Source: Endomychus coccineus
Lineage: Eukaryota; Arthropoda; Insecta; Coleoptera; Endomychidae
DNA length: 64,000 nucleotides
Assembly (NCBI GenBank): GCA_958510875.1
Contig: OY294071.1
Location: forward strand, 32,208,581-32,272,580
Direction: 5' to 3'
Below, one piece after another: positions 19,501 to 31,840 of this stretch. The notes under the pieces were generated by a model. It was not told the origin of the DNA and made no database searches. It worked only from the letters and a program-made list of their open reading frames with translations. The position numbers and the translations under genes are program-made. Every line of letters starts with the position of its first letter. The stretch's first letter is position 1.

Positions 19501-19699
19501 AAATAATTAGCCAAAAATTGGTCAATTTTTAGTTTAAAAAAAAATAACAAATTTGCACAAAAAACTAACCGGAAAGCTTGTTTCTAGACGTCATCCCGAA
19601 TCGGATACACTTTGTTTCATCAAAATCGGTCCATATCTTTCGATTTTCGTAAGTCGGCCTGTTTTAATACCTATTTGACTCGACTAACAGCCACACGGT

Positions 19700-20260
19700 T
19701 CTGGTACACACAGACACACAGAACAGTCAACTGTTTCTCGACAATGTCATAACTGAATAGAATATCCCATAATAGGCTACCAATTTTATTGAATAAATCT
19801 CCAAATTCCAAATCATATTTGCTCATTCGATAAATGTGATTCGAAATATGATATCGACATGCTATTCAAACTTTTAACTACCAAACTTATATTCACTATA
19901 AAATATGTGCTTACTTTATTATTTCACATCTCGAGATGGAGATACGGTAGAAGAATAACAACTACATCAAGTTTTAATACAATGTATTATTGGGTTAACT
20001 ATGTGACAATAAACAATCAAATATTAATCCACCACTGGCACAACAGAGCGTTTCATTTGGAAACACTTTCTATAAGCAAATCGAAAATGGATTTGTTTGT
20101 TCTCATAAATAAACGTTTTTTGAAGTCTTTGTAGAGCCGTTTGAATGCATAACTACTTATAACAGGCTTTACCTTCTATAAATCTTTACCGCCGTAATGT
20201 TCACGTCAATACTCAAATCATAATTCCAGCAAATTCGTTTTCTCGTTAAGTAATGTTTTT
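19700..20260. other. Unassigned AT-rich sequence
   Basis: A 91-codon open frame at 19859-20134 has no recognisable motif. I see nothing else. Confidence 0.4.
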
Positions 20261-20264
20261 TTTA

Positions 20265-21310
20265 ATACTTTGACTACACGAGAGGGAAACCTATAATTTT
20301 CGAAGAGCTGGCTGTGAGCCAGCGGTGGAAAGTAGAGTTACACAACTTCACTGTTCGATAAAAAAATTAAGTCTGGTGGGAAAAAGTTCGGCAGGTCTCG
20401 AGTTTGACAGTCAAGTGGTGACTAGTTTGAGCTGGTCTAGTCCTTTTATCTGAAATCTCTCGGGGTAGAACTACAGACGAGATTTCTGATGAACATCTAC
20501 CATGGAAATATCTATAGAAAAGGGAGAAATCTCCCACCTTTCTATGATGTTCTAGAGAGGTGAATGGACTCGTAAGTGTAACATCATCGATCAAACGAGT
20601 AACTATCTTCTGGATAGAATCCAAGAGCTTGGGAGCCGAACTCCAAACATGTGAACTAAGTTTTTGTAAAGTGGTTTTCGCAATGGACCTCACATGATCG
20701 TCCCATGAGAGGGTGCTGTTGGTGGTGATTGTTATGGAGGAAGACTTCATAGGAATAGTTGTACCTGACATCATCATATTAGGAATTTTGGGATCCGCCT
20801 TACGGGAGAAGACGGGAGCTTTCAAAATCTTTGCCAAATCTATATTGATTGCATCAATCTGTCCCTGTCTCGCTCCTCTAGCTTCAATGGATGGTATAGG
20901 AGCTCTAGATGAGAAAAACGGTATGGAGTGTACCATCATCTGCAAAGCTGTGAACGGGACAGGTGGTCACTTCTAGCAGATCGTTGATATGGAACAGAAA
21001 TAAAGTTGGTGCCAAGACAGATACCTGTGGAACACCAACGTTGACGGAGGAAACTCCGTCAATCACCATATGGAGTGACCTATCTGAGAGAAAAATCGAT
21101 AGTATGCGACAAAGTTGAGGCGGCAAACCATATGAGGCAAGTTTCCCAAGAAGTCTTTGGCCATAGATGCGTTACGTAGGCAAGCAGGTCTCCTGTTGAT
21201 CTCTGCTGAGGAAAACCATATGCCCGGTCAAATTTTGTAGCTCTCTAGGTATTTGATGAGCTCGATGTTGATTGCTTTCTTCATCACTTTAGAGATCACG
21301 TATAAATAAT
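20265..21310 (-). pseudogene. Non-LTR family 1, copy b
   Basis: Minus-strand order: ISKVMKKAINIELIKYLES, a deletion, then FLSDRSLHMVIDGVSSVNVG and VLAPTLFLFHINDLLEVTTC. Then comes HSFADDGTLHTVF with the catalytic FADD box, then SRKADPKIPNMMMSGTTIPM, TLSWDDHVRSIAK, LEHHRKVGDFSLFYRYFHGR and the C-terminal block. It keeps the RT active site, but the palm's first aspartate region (DISKAFD in other copies) is deleted and the frame shifts repeatedly. The 3' end near 20275 reads ACGAGAGGGAAACCTATAAT and matches copy e. No endonuclease is seen. Confidence 0.85.
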
Positions 21311-21668
21311 TATTGGGAATTCCTTTGTTTTGGGATTGGTGTTTTATAATGAAAATAAATATCGCCAATAATAACTTATGGTGGTTTCATCGAGCTTAAT
21401 CTTCAAAGTATCAAGTTAGACAAATACAGGTATTATATAAGCTTTCGTGATCTCACCATCTATTGACAATATTAAGATTTCTATGTTATTTATATGTATG
21501 TATTTAAAGAATAATTCTCAACGTCGAATTTTGTTTTGCTTTGCAGTTCAATTAGATTTCGTTTTCATCTCAAAAATATTTCCACGTGTATTTTTGATCA
21601 TACTCAATCTTTTTTTACTATTTTTTAGATTAAAATAAAAATAATCAGCATAATTCTATTAGTATCTG
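21311..21668. other. Unassigned AT-rich sequence between two opposed family 1 copies
   Basis: I see no gene; an open frame at 21447-21638 is compositional. Copies b (minus) and c (plus) diverge from this stretch. Confidence 0.4.
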
Positions 21669-21674
21669 ATGCAA

Positions 21675-22916
21675 AATTCAAGAAATATAATATCTATCCT
21701 CCCTCAGAGCCGAAATGGGCAACTGAGTCATCAAATTGGCAGCAAATTCCACTTTGGATCCACAAGGCAGGCCCCTCCTAATATTGCTGCCATCGAAAGC
21801 CATATACCTGAAATTGTCTTTCGTCAGCGCCCAATTAAACGCATTCTGCTTGATCTCAAAAACAAAAAGTCTATGGGGCCAGACGGAATTCCACCAGTCA
21901 TTCTCAAGGAATGTGCGCCTGAATTAACACCAGTTTTCTGCAGGTTGTTCACCCTTTCATCCAAAGTTTGTGTGTTTCCTTCCAGCTGGAAGACAGCTAG
22001 AGTCCAATCAATTCTAAAAAAAGGAAAGAAGACGCTTCCTAAAAATTAGAAACCCATTTCACTATTATCTGGCATCTCTAAAGTGATCGAACATTGAGCT
22101 CATCCAATACCTAGAGAGCTCCAAAATCGTGAATGACAGGCAACATGACTTTTCGTCAGCAGAGATCAATAGGAGACCTCCTTGCCTACGTAACACATGT
22201 TTGGCTGAAATCTATTGCAAAATATGGGGAATCTCTAGCTGTAGCATTGGATATCTCCAAAGCATTTGACAGAGTCTGGCACCAAAGCATTCTTGGGAAA
22301 CTCCCGTCATACAAATCCCACATTCCCTAATACGATGATGTCAGGCACAACTATTCCTAATAAGTCTTCCATATCCATGCTCGAGGTCACCACCAAAAGC
22401 ACTGTCTGTCTCATGGGATGATCATGTGAGGTCCATTGCGAAGGCAGCTTCACATAAACTTGGTTTCCCAACAGCTCCTCATAACCTAAAAAGCACAGAT
22501 TCGACCTATCCTGGAGTACTGTTCACATATTTGGAGTTCCGCTCCCAAACATACGCTGAAGCTTTTGGATTCTATTCGTAAAGTTGATGATGTCTCACTT
22601 TACCTCTCTACAACATCGTAGAAAGGTGAGCGATGTATCCCTTTTCTGTAGATATTTCCGTGGTCGGTGTTCATCAAAAATCTCGTATGTTTTTCCACCA
22701 CTAGATATTCCAAATAGGCGGACTAGACGAGCTCGAGCTACTTCATTGTCAAGCTCGAGGCATGCCGAACTTCTTCTTAACAGACACCATTTTTATATGG
22801 AACGGGCAAGTTGTGAAACTATTTACCTAATGAGGTCTTTCCCTATGCCTGCCAACATTCCACCGCTGGCTCATACGATGTTCTTCGAACATTATAGGTT
22901 TTCCTCTCGTGAATAA
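21675..22916 (+). pseudogene. Non-LTR family 1, copy c (5' RT end present)
   Basis: This copy reaches furthest upstream. It has RILLDLKNKKSMGPDGIPPV and PSSWKTARVQSILKKGKK (RT fingers), an in-frame stop, then RQQRSIGDLLAYVTHVW and DISKAFDRVWHQ (first catalytic aspartate). At about 22318 the sequence jumps from KLPSY to the downstream block MMSGTTIPNKSS, so an internal deletion removed the FADD active site. HFTSLQHRRKVSDVSLFCRYF and the C-terminal block follow to 22916. It cannot be active. Confidence 0.85.
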
Positions 22917-22919
22917 TGA

Positions 22920-23740
22920 GCAATTCCTGGCCAGAAAATGGTATTTCAGGTATCGTCATTCTTAATTGCATCTACAGTAATGAACAAGGTGTGAGATGCT
23001 GACATGAATTTTAATGGTGAAACAGTATGATTTAGTTTAGCGTAAAACGTCTGTGACAATTGTTTATTCTTTGCGCGTATAAAGTTGAACTAATATCTAA
23101 TATTTATATATTAGTTTGATATTTTATTGGTTGGTCACTGAACATATAAAGCTGTAAGTAAACAAACGAACAGAAATAACATATAAATAAACATTTTCTC
23201 TGTATAAAGGTTTTCATAAAGATGTAGTTAAAGATTTAGATATTTATTATTCGTTTGAAAGGTTCGCATACATATATAAAGTTAACCAATTTGTGGATAA
23301 AAATAGATTCAAAGCAATAAAATGAGCCCTTCCATCAAAATCCTATAATTGACTCCCATAGTGTGTCGTCACAACATCACCTTTCACTGTGGTGGATTCA
23401 AAATCGTATTTCATACCTCAAATCTAATTGGAGTTTACTGTAATCTAGATAAGGCTAATAATATAATACCGTAAAATATAGGTACATTGATTCGTATTTT
23501 AAGCACATTATTGAATTAAATTAAAACTTATGGAGAGAAAAGAATAATCTTATTCAAATCAGTGCGGTGATATGGTAGCTTTCAAATTCACTGAAATTCT
23601 TCTGACATTAAGTGGTGGAATTGTGGGACATCCCTATCGGGACTCAAATGTACTGGATGATGAAAAAATGTGTTTTGTAAATAAAGCAGTTTGCACGGGA
23701 TGATGTTATTTCCAAATCATAGCTGATACCTTCTTAGGAT
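22920..23740. other. Unassigned AT-rich sequence
   Basis: I see no coding potential or clear repeat. Confidence 0.4.
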
Positions 23741-23744
23741 GGGG

Positions 23745-24000
23745 ATAAATGGGCGTTCTATTCATAGCGGCCTGTCAGCTAGTTGTCAGATTCTCAAATT
23801 AATGTATAACCGTGCTTCTATCGCGAGTCATTGCCGTAAGTGAAGTGAGAGCCTGACGGCTTGCATGCTTCGCATATTTTTAGATACAACCCAATATAAC
23901 GCTTTACTTGTCTCTCTTGTAAAACAATAGAATGCGCCTGGCTCGCTCTAACTCACAAAACTCTAATATACACCGCGGATTTAAAGTCAATCTGAATATG
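23745..24000 (+). repeat. Dispersed repeat family F, copy 1
   Basis: Blocks GGGCGTTCTAT, TCTATCGCGAGT, CTGGCTCGCTCTAACTCACA and TTTAAA-TCAATCTGAATAT recur in the same order and orientation at 55735-56110. The second copy has an extra stretch inside. No coding sequence is seen. Confidence 0.75.
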
Positions 24001-24540
24001 GAAGATATCAAGTATACCTATTTAAATTAACAGTTTATTATGTACTGAACAATTATATGTACCATGACACCTAAGTAAATATCACCCTTATTAACATCTG
24101 TATGATATTTCGATAGATTCCTTTTCGTTTACCCAACTTACCATGCTTTTATTATGTTAGACATTACCTTGGGTAATCCAATTATTAGCTGTTGGAATGT
24201 TTTTATATATTTATACAGTTCCTTATTTTTAATGTACTTTAGATACTATTAGTGCTTGATAAAGTCACATCGTTGACTAAACGTGCCACACAATTTATTT
24301 GATGATATAGTGAAATGGATCCATCAATCCAATTTTCCAATAATATTTTGTGAAGGAAATTAAACAATATAACCACAAGTCGACAATAACTTACAGACAA
24401 CCGTAAATTTTATAAACCCAATGAGTATGATAGAGACTCGCTCTGACCGATACCGGATTGCGACATAAGAATTTCTTATTTTTTTACAGAAAAACTATAA
24501 GTTAGAATTAAAAATTTATATGAAAATTGACTTTTTACAA
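24001..24540. other. Unassigned AT-rich sequence
   Basis: Nothing is recognisable. Confidence 0.4.
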
Positions 24541-24549
24541 TGTGAGGAA

Positions 24550-24820
24550 TTAATGATAACGAAAAAAAGGTGTGATCAATTGAGCAGGTGACTTCCCTCA
24601 CTTTTGTTATCAAAATAACTTTTGGACACACCTGCGGATTAAATTTAAATGATTATAGGAACAAAAAGTATATAGGAAATGATTTAGCTAATGGAAGACG
24701 TTAAATTATACTGTACAATGAAATTCTATACAAATGGTCTACATAATGTATTTCACAACTCTATGTTTCATACTGACACTTGCTGTCACATGAACTATCA
24801 AAATGTACCATAGAATAAAT
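24550..24820 (+). repeat. Dispersed repeat family G, copy 1
   Basis: GTGTGATCAATTG, ATATAGGAAATGATTTAG and CATACTGACACTTGCTGTCACATGA recur at 52320-52480. A shorter piece recurs at 27630-27720 (ATATTGGAAATGATTTAGA). The element type is unknown. Confidence 0.65.
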
Positions 24821-25605
24821 ACATACAATAGATCATGATGTCACATCGATGACGATACTTGAATCTTAAAATGAGAATTACGGCCACTGCATGAAGAAAT
24901 TTGCCCAACATATATAGATAAGTTAAAATTGGACAAGTTGAACAGCCTTTAAATTAAAATAAGATGAACAAGCTATTCATTGTTATACAGACAATCTCAA
25001 TTTAAACAAATATTTCCATTGCCATTCCATACGGTTTGTCAATGTACATAAGCAAATGAAATTGTTTACCATTCCCCTACTACAGTTCAGACTCAGTGGA
25101 ACTTCAAATACAGAAAAGTCAATACGGTAGTAGTAAATCATAGAGACGATCTTATAACGGTATTTGAGAGTTTTATGAACAAACCGGGATTCGAAGGAAA
25201 CTAGGGAACTCTACGGGAAGCCGTTGCTTTCAATAGTTTTCTGAATGAATTCGATATTTTGTTGTCATGCTCAATGTATTGCATTTGATATTGAAACAAG
25301 CGGAAATTATTTTCAATACTTTAATCCAAAACAAAAATTGTGCGTCACAAAGGCCCGACAAGGGTCAGTGGTGATTCTCACTAGCCCGGGAGTTTTCAAG
25401 GGAGCCTTTTAAAACATAAAAATGCATTAACACTTCTTTTAGACACTCTAGCAACTTGTTCCTGTTTAGGAATCTATTGATCGATAAAGAACATTCTGGG
25501 GAAGGGGATCCGTATTTTTCCAAGGACCTGGAGTAAAATTAATAGGATTTCAAGCTGTTTTATCCCCAGTTGTTGCGTTATACAGCTTGAGTTTTACGAA
25601 TCTGT
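24821..25605. other. Unassigned sequence
   Basis: I see no gene. A GC-richer bit at 25350-25410 (AGCCCGGGAG) has no evident role. Confidence 0.35.
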
Positions 25606-25609
25606 ATAA

Positions 25610-26225
25610 ACGAATGTTGTGAGATGGAATGCTCGAATATGAGGAGCAGTTGGGATCTAAAGTAGCTCTCTTATAGAAAACGAAGTTTTTGTGAAGCAGC
25701 TTTGGCAATTAATCTCACATGACCATCCCATGAGAGGATGCTGTTGATCCTTATATCAAGTATGTATCTTCAAGACTTCATTGGAATAATTGTAATTGAC
25801 ATCATCATATTAGGGATTGTGAGATCCACCGTTGTGGAGGAAATCCAAGCTTGTGTTCTGTTTATATTAAACTCTACTAGATTATCCATTCCAAAATTCT
25901 AGCCAGATCTTCATTTATTGCATGCACCTGTCTCTGTATTCCACCTCTCGAGCAGGAGCTTTGGAGGAGAAAAAGGGTATGGAGAGTACCTTCATCCGTG
26001 AAGCTATGGACGAATAGGAGGTTACTTCCAACGAACCTTTGATGCCAATACAGATCCCTGTGGAATACGTTGATATCCGATGTATCGGAGAAAACTCCGT
26101 CAACCACTACATGGAGTGATTATCTGAGAGAAAACGCCAAAGTAAACGACAAAGTTAGGGTGGATATGACGCAAGTTTCCCAAGAGCTGGCCTTGGTGCC
26201 AGGCTTGTAGATATATTGTGGCCCA
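25610..26225 (-). pseudogene. Non-LTR family 1, copy d
   Basis: The minus strand reads LHVVVDGVFSDT, DLYWHQRFVGSNLLFVHSF with TDEG where other copies have FADDG, then RQVHAINEDLARILEW and FNINRTQAWISS-type sequence. The copy ends near 25610. The catalytic FADD is therefore mutated to FTDE. The fragment directly abuts the RNase H remnant at 26230-26940, which is on the same strand. Confidence 0.75.
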
Positions 26226-26229
26226 TCTA

Positions 26230-27120
26230 TTGCTGCTTCGTTCGGGATATCTCAGCGGCTATAGCAGCTCCTTCAACTCTGTAGCTTTAAGGAGGTGCAG
26301 GATATCGGATGGCTTCACGTTATGTAAATCTCCCTCTTCTATTTGGCCCCCTTAAGTGAGCTTGTCTGCTTATTCGTTACCCTCCACTCCGGTGTGTCCC
26401 GAATTCCATAGGAGAGTAACTGCATTAGTTTCTCTAAACATTCCCAAATCAATTTGCAGCTGACTACTTGGGAGTACAGCTCGTTGATGGCTGCTTGACT
26501 ACCCGATATGATGACTATTTCTTGTCTACGGAAGTCTCTTTATATATTGAAGTGGACACATTTTCCTATAGTCGGGGATGTGCCTAAGCTTTCAGAGTAT
26601 ATGGTTGCAGGCCCTCATACTCCTATCAGTTTTATTTGTTGTCTTAGAGCCATCAGTGTACCATTTAATGACCTTCTTATTGAGTCTTGATTTTTTGGGT
26701 TTTGTCCCATTCGCTTTGCGACTTAGCTTGGTGTTAAATTCTTTCACGCCAGGCTTGATCAAATGCTTTAGACATATCCTATGCTACCGCTAGAGCTGTA
26801 GATGTAGTGTTGATTGCTTTCTGGATTACTTATCATTAAATATTGCAGATAGTAGTGAAATAGGACTAGTTTCCAAGGCAAGTCTCTTTTTCAAAATCTA
26901 CGGAGTGGAATATTATCCATAGCTACTCCTACTGATACAGTAAAATAGGAAGGGAAAGATTCTGTTATAAAGGAAATACAAAGTTAGATTTATAGAATGA
27001 AGTTGTCGATAACTCTGTAAACGCCAAGTCAGGGATTGGTATTCGTCGAGATATTAACCAGATAAGAAGTTGTTCAAGAATCATAAATCTTCTTGTGGTA
27101 AATTTAGTTATAAAATGCGA
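26230..27120 (-). pseudogene. R1-type RNase H fragment, copy 1
   Basis: The minus strand contains ISGSQAAINELYSQVVSCKL with IWECLEKL, the central RNase H strand where D became G (SDSQAA in the other copy), and RDTPEWRVTNKQTSSL. About 890 bp, including non-coding sequence out to 27120, is shared with 32760-33625. It is the RNase H end of a non-LTR retrotransposon, dead from frameshifts and substitutions. Confidence 0.7.
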
Positions 27121-27837
27121 CAAAATAGTATGGAATTAATTAAGTTGCCGTACTATACGAGTTCTATTTTTATATTCCTTAGTTTCCGTGTGAGAAAAGA
27201 CAGCAAGAATGTCTAACAGAACGAAGAGGCAAAGAAGTAATACAACCTTATTTTGTATTTAATTGTTCACATACTCGAAGTTTGAAAGGTTCTGTTTGCT
27301 CTCATAAAGCAATTTTGTCGTTCACAATGCCGTTTGTCTCGCAATCGTAATTAACAGAGCAGCCCAATGCTGACAGCTCAGAAATGTTCACCCAGGCCAG
27401 GTATTCTTTAAAAGACAACTCAAACATAAAAAGCAAAATATACAGTGGACACAGTTAATTCACTAATTTACGTGCTTTTGTAAATAAAATTTGCAGTAGA
27501 AAGTCCCAAGATTGTTTGATATTATTTCACTCGATATAGCAAGATTACATGAATTACATTATTGTATTGTAGTCCATTTCACAATTTTCATTTTTACTCT
27601 CTACTTATTTGCGAAAATATCACTTTTGTAAGGAAAATAGGTTTCGGACACTTCTTCGGATCAAATTTATGATTGTAGGGAGAGAAAATATATTGGAAAT
27701 GATTTAGAAACCGATAATCAAAAACATTACATTATATGTGACATTCAAAACGAAACGAAACTATTTGTGCGTCTTTAAAAGACATCTACGTAACAGTATT
27801 TTGATTTGACTTGTTGTTTCTGTGTGTGATTTACTAG
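27121..27837. other. Mostly unassigned sequence with a family G piece
   Basis: 27630-27720 resembles repeat family G (24550-24820). The remainder is AT-rich without motifs. The 5' terminal repeat of the hAT that follows could lie here but is not visible. Confidence 0.4.
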
Positions 27838-27838
27838 T

Positions 27839-28330
27839 ATGGAAAAGAAGCGAAAAGTAGACAGTGGAATGCAAGACATTCAAAGATCAATGGAACTTTA
27901 AATATTTCGATAGCTGAGTTCAGTAAGAAGGCACTATGTTTGATTTTCAATGAAACCATAGATAGCCGTTCTCAAAGAATATAAAATTAAACGTCATTAT
28001 GAAACGAAACATTTTCAAAATTACTCAAAATATAATAAATAATAAATAAGTTTACGGACAGAAAAATTTAAAGCTTTGAAGCGCCGAAAAGGTAAATTTA
28101 TTTAAAACTGTCAGTTTGTAAGCAAACAGCGTGGCTCGAACGGTAGAAGACATCGCAGAAAATATATCATCTCAACTGTATGACAAAAATGGACATCTTG
28201 AGTGATTTTTTCTGACCTTGGATGAGTCAACGGATGTGTTAGATACTGCTCAGGTGTTCTTTTTTATTCGAGGAGTAGATAAAAGGTTTTTTTTGGAAAT
28301 AGCTGTCAATCAAATCAACAACAATCAGGT
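27839..28330 (+). pseudogene. hAT transposase-like N-terminal fragment (GTF2IRD2/FAM200-like)
   Basis: From an ATG at 27839 the plus strand reads MEKKRKVDSGMQDIQRSMEL, then, through stops and shifts, VLKEYKIKRHYETKHFQNYS, LRTEKFKALKRRKG, RVEDIAENISSQLYDKNG and TLDESTDVLDTAQVFFFIRG. This block order is typical of domesticated-looking hAT transposases of the GTF2IRD2/FAM200/ZBED type: a BED-like finger remnant, a K-x-Y-x-RHYETKH helix, then the first catalytic aspartate in LDES.D. The rest of the catalytic domain and the dimerisation domain are missing. Stops are frequent, so it is a dead 5' piece. Confidence 0.8.
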
Positions 28331-29185
28331 ATGGTATGGTATGGTATCACTTATCTGAGATATATTAAATAATATCCGATTGAATTCAAAGGAGGTTGCG
28401 TTCTACCTTTCCTTCAACTGCTTTCAACTCTCAAATATTATGCTAGTGGAAACATGTGAATTGTCGTTGGTGATTTTATTGCTGTTTTACCATCATCTGC
28501 TTACAGAATAATCAACAGGGTATCATATGCTATTGCAAATTAGAAGCATCGTCATATAATAAATTGTGTTCAAGCAACATTGTGTTCTTTACTTACATAA
28601 AATAATAGTCTTAAATGTAATTCCTAAAAGGTTGTAGTGTTTATCAAATGTGCGAAGAAAAAATAAACTGTATGTAATTATTTAGAATAAGAAAAACAGA
28701 ACATTGAATATTCAGCTTCCTCGAGAGTTCTACGAAGGTGGAACTGAAGGGCAGTGTTATGTGAAGTCACTTACATTTTTTAAGCTGAGATATGATCATT
28801 ACGTGAATGTGAAGTTCATGATATAGCAACTTTCTTTGCAGAATTGTGCTTTTCATGACCACCTAAACATAGCACTAGATTTTAATTATTTGCGATATGT
28901 TTCTAGACAATGAGCATGACATAAATAATCATTATTTGCAAAGTTATAACTACAAAAACCGTCAGCAGTAGTTGGATTTGAAGTTTTAACGTCGGATATT
29001 TCCCCATCTATTTATATTTGTTGGTGCAGCATTTATTAAATGAACCCTAAAAATCAATACATAGTGTATTATTGTTATTTTGTACAAATCATTTTAACCT
29101 TCATTTATTCTGACTTTTTACACCTATAGAAACTTTGAAAATAAGCTGCATCTTTACATTTCGATGACGTCACTTTAATCTTAAA
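28331..29185. other. Unassigned AT-rich sequence
   Basis: A simple repeat ATGGTATGGTATGGTAT lies near 28330. I see no coding sequence. Confidence 0.4.
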
Positions 29186-29190
29186 ATATG

Positions 29191-29216
29191 AATTTCGGGC
29201 ACTTCTGCCCGAAATT
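29191..29216. repeat. Perfect 10-bp-stem hairpin
   Basis: AATTTCGGGC, a six-base loop ACTTCT, then GCCCGAAATT. It may be the remains of a MITE end or an RNA hairpin; nothing nearby identifies it. Confidence 0.7.
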
Positions 29217-29219
29217 TCT

Positions 29220-30195
29220 TTTTTTTTATACGTGCGATATATTTTTAGCCAGAAAAACATGGTTGTCCTTATGGTTTAATAAGATACCATAATTCCATTT
29301 AAAAAAATGAATATGGATGTCAGAAAAGCCACTCGAAACGGGCTACCGCGCCCAAAAACAAAGTTCCAATTTTCACCACTTTAAAGCGATCTGTAATATT
29401 TCAAATCCATACGACCAATAGGAACGGCGCAATCGTCTCCACAGAAATGCTCAAAACGGAGAAAATGGTTCGGTCTATTACAATACTTCCCTTTCACTGT
29501 ATACTACGTATATTGAGTGAAGTATAAGTGGTTGGAAATCTAAGTTAGCTTAATTTTTGCTAATTATTTGCGAAAAAAATAAATGCTTTGTTCTATTTAA
29601 TTTAAATAGGAAAAGGGGGGTCATAATTTTCATATTTCTGAAATTGAAGAATAAAACTCGAATGTACAGAGCAAAAAAAGTTAAAAGCGACCAAATTCTA
29701 GACTTGCTTACTTTGATTTTCAATTATTTCGAACATTTGTTTTCTGCTAAGTTGATATAAAGTTAGCAGAACATCCATATTTAAAAAAAAATAGTGCCAA
29801 ATTCAAAATATAAGTTCTTGTCATTCTGTTAGTGTTCTGCTAACTTTATGCGCCCGAGAAGTAGACAATTATATTACTGGTTTTGGAACTCACCTTATAC
29901 TCATAGTATCTTCCAATCATATAACATACAGATCTCAGAATTACGAAGGGTAATTTTTACTAAGCCGTATCCACGTGTATTTTCATAGACCGACTTCAGC
30001 TGAAGGTAAACCTATGACTTAATTTTAAGTTGGAAATTACCTAGTTTGTACCGGTAGATGTTCAAAACTTTCTACCTGAGAACCTGAGCATTATAGGGTC
30101 TCTGAAAATAACAACGAATGCAACAATGGAGACCTTCTGTCGCTTCCTATGATACAGATTGTGACGAGGAAGGGAATATAACAGCTGCAGAATAC
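29220..30195. other. Unassigned AT-rich sequence
   Basis: An open frame at 29557-29760 (67 codons, lysine and phenylalanine rich) has no motif. CTAACTTTAT-type segments recur in both orientations around 29540-29850, hinting at a decayed MITE. Confidence 0.35.
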
Positions 30196-30199
30196 GAAT

Positions 30200-30600
30200 T
30201 ATAATCTGTACACAGGCATATTGAAATAATTTTTAAACAATACATTTCTCGTTTTGGTGTACCAATCACTACGACTACTGACTGTGGAGGTCAATTCGAA
30301 TCTAAAGAATTCAAAGAATGTTTAAGACTATTTGGTGTAGATTGAATTCGCACAGAATCCAAAAAATATGGAAATGGTGAAGCGCTTTGACAGGCAATTA
30401 AATGCAGCAATTGCACAGCATCTCAAAATTGTCAAAAAAGATCTTAAATGCTTTTCATCGGATTTGGGGGCTGATATGTTTAAATGAAGCATTCTTCACG
30501 GAAGACAAGCATCTTTCCCTCAAGTGCACTACAAATAAAAACAATCATGTGCAAGGAAGTACCACCTGGCCTCATATGGAAATACCTCTGAAAACTTGAT
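30200..30600 (+). pseudogene. Ty3/gypsy integrase fragment
   Basis: The plus strand reads FKQYISRFGVPITTTTDCGG, then QFESKEFKECLRLFGVD, a stop, and RTES. A shifted frame continues MVKRFDRQLNAAIAQHLK. This is the integrase core around the second catalytic aspartate (TTD.G.QFES). The block that normally reads MVERFHRQLK is MVKRFD here, so the catalytic glutamate is lysine. Flanking pol and LTRs are not visible. It is a different insertion from the errantivirus at 2-5 kb, and it lies on the opposite strand. Confidence 0.75.
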
Positions 30601-30654
30601 TTGTTATGGGTAATGAGACATAATAGCATTAAGATAAAAGTGATTCCCTTTTTC

Positions 30655-31840
30655 TATACTTTGACTAGACGGGAGGGAAACCTATAATGTTCAAAGGGCA
30701 CATCGGGTGAGCCAGCAGTGGAATGTTGGGAGAGGAGATAGGCATTCGAAATATCTATAGAAAAAAGAGACATCTCCACCTTTCTACGATGTTCTAGAGA
30801 GGTCAATGAACTCGTAAGTGTAACATCATCAATCAGACGAATATCTCTCTTCTGGATAGAATCCAAGAGCTTCAGCGTATGTTTGGGAGCCGAACTCCAA
30901 ACGTGTGAACAGTACTATAGGACAGGTCGAAGCTGTGCTTTGTAAATCATCAGGAGCTGCTGGGACGTAAAGTAGCTCTTGACACGGAATAGAAAACCAA
31001 GTTTTTGTGAAGCGGTTTTCGCAATGGACCTCACATGATCATCCTATGAGAGGGTGCTGTTGGTGGTGATCCCGAGCATGGATATGGAAGACTTCATATA
31101 GGAATAATTGTACCTGACATCATCATATTAAGGATTATAGGATCCGCCTTCCTGTACAAGACGCAAGCTTGAGTTTTGGTTGCATTAAACTCTACTACAT
31201 TATCAGATCCCCATTTCAAAATCTTTGCCTGATCTCCATTAATGGCATCAAATTGTCTCAGTCTCGCTCTTCTGGCTTCATTGGATGGTATAGAAAGCGG
31301 GATGAAGTGTACCATCATTTTGAGAACTTTTTATAGTCAATGTAGCGGAGAATACTTCGTCAACCACCAAATGGAATGATCTATCTGAGATAAAACTCGA
31401 TAGTAAGCGACAAAGTTAAGACGGGAAACCATATGATGGAAGTCTCCAAAGAAATCTTTGGTGCCCGACTCAGTCAAATGCTTTGGAGATATCCCCACTG
31501 CTACAGCTAGAGATTCCCCATGTTTTTCAATAGATTTCTGCCATACATGTTTTACGTAGGCAAGCAGCTCTCCTGTTGATCTCTGCTGACGAAATCCATA
31601 TTCCATTCACGAATTTGGAGCTCTCTAGGTACTGGATGAGCTCGATGTTGATTGCTTTCTCTATCACTTTAGAGATCACATATAATAGTGTAATGGGTCT
31701 ATAATTATTAAGGTTCTTCTTTCCTTTTTTTGGATTTGGTTGGACTCTAGCTGTTTTCTAGCTGGAAGGAAACACACCAAGCTTATATGAAAGGGTAAAC
31801 AACCTGCAGAAAATTGGTGCTAATTCAGGCTACGAGCAGG
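30655..31840 (-). pseudogene. Non-LTR family 1, copy e (longest minus-strand copy)
   Basis: Minus order from 31840: RT finger sequence ending in an NYRPI-type motif, KAINIELIQYLES, WISSAEINRR in a shifted frame, SLAVAVGIS, a broken AFD block and FHHMVSRLNF. Then RQFDAINGDQAKILKWGSDN, RKADPIILNMMMSGTIIPI, a YYSSHVWSSAPKHTLKLLDS-type block and HRRKVEMSLFSIDIS follow. The 3' end near 30660 reads TGACTAGACGGGAGGGAAACC. The stretch that should hold FADD is deleted near 31320. Frames shift many times. Confidence 0.8.

Larger units (their letters stand above)
18415..19692. mobile_element. Long-TIR element (about 1.28 kb)
   Basis: About 145-160 bp at 18415-18570 recurs inverted at 19530-19692. Both contain GAAAATCGAAAGATATGG, GAAACAAAGTG, GGGATGACGTCTA and CGGTTAGTTTTTTGTGCAAA. 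Inside are the last exon of an unidentified cysteine-rich protein (18812-19053) and three ~140-bp tandem units (19133-19500). This looks like a deletion derivative of a DNA transposon that kept the end of one gene. The superfamily is unknown. Confidence 0.75.
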
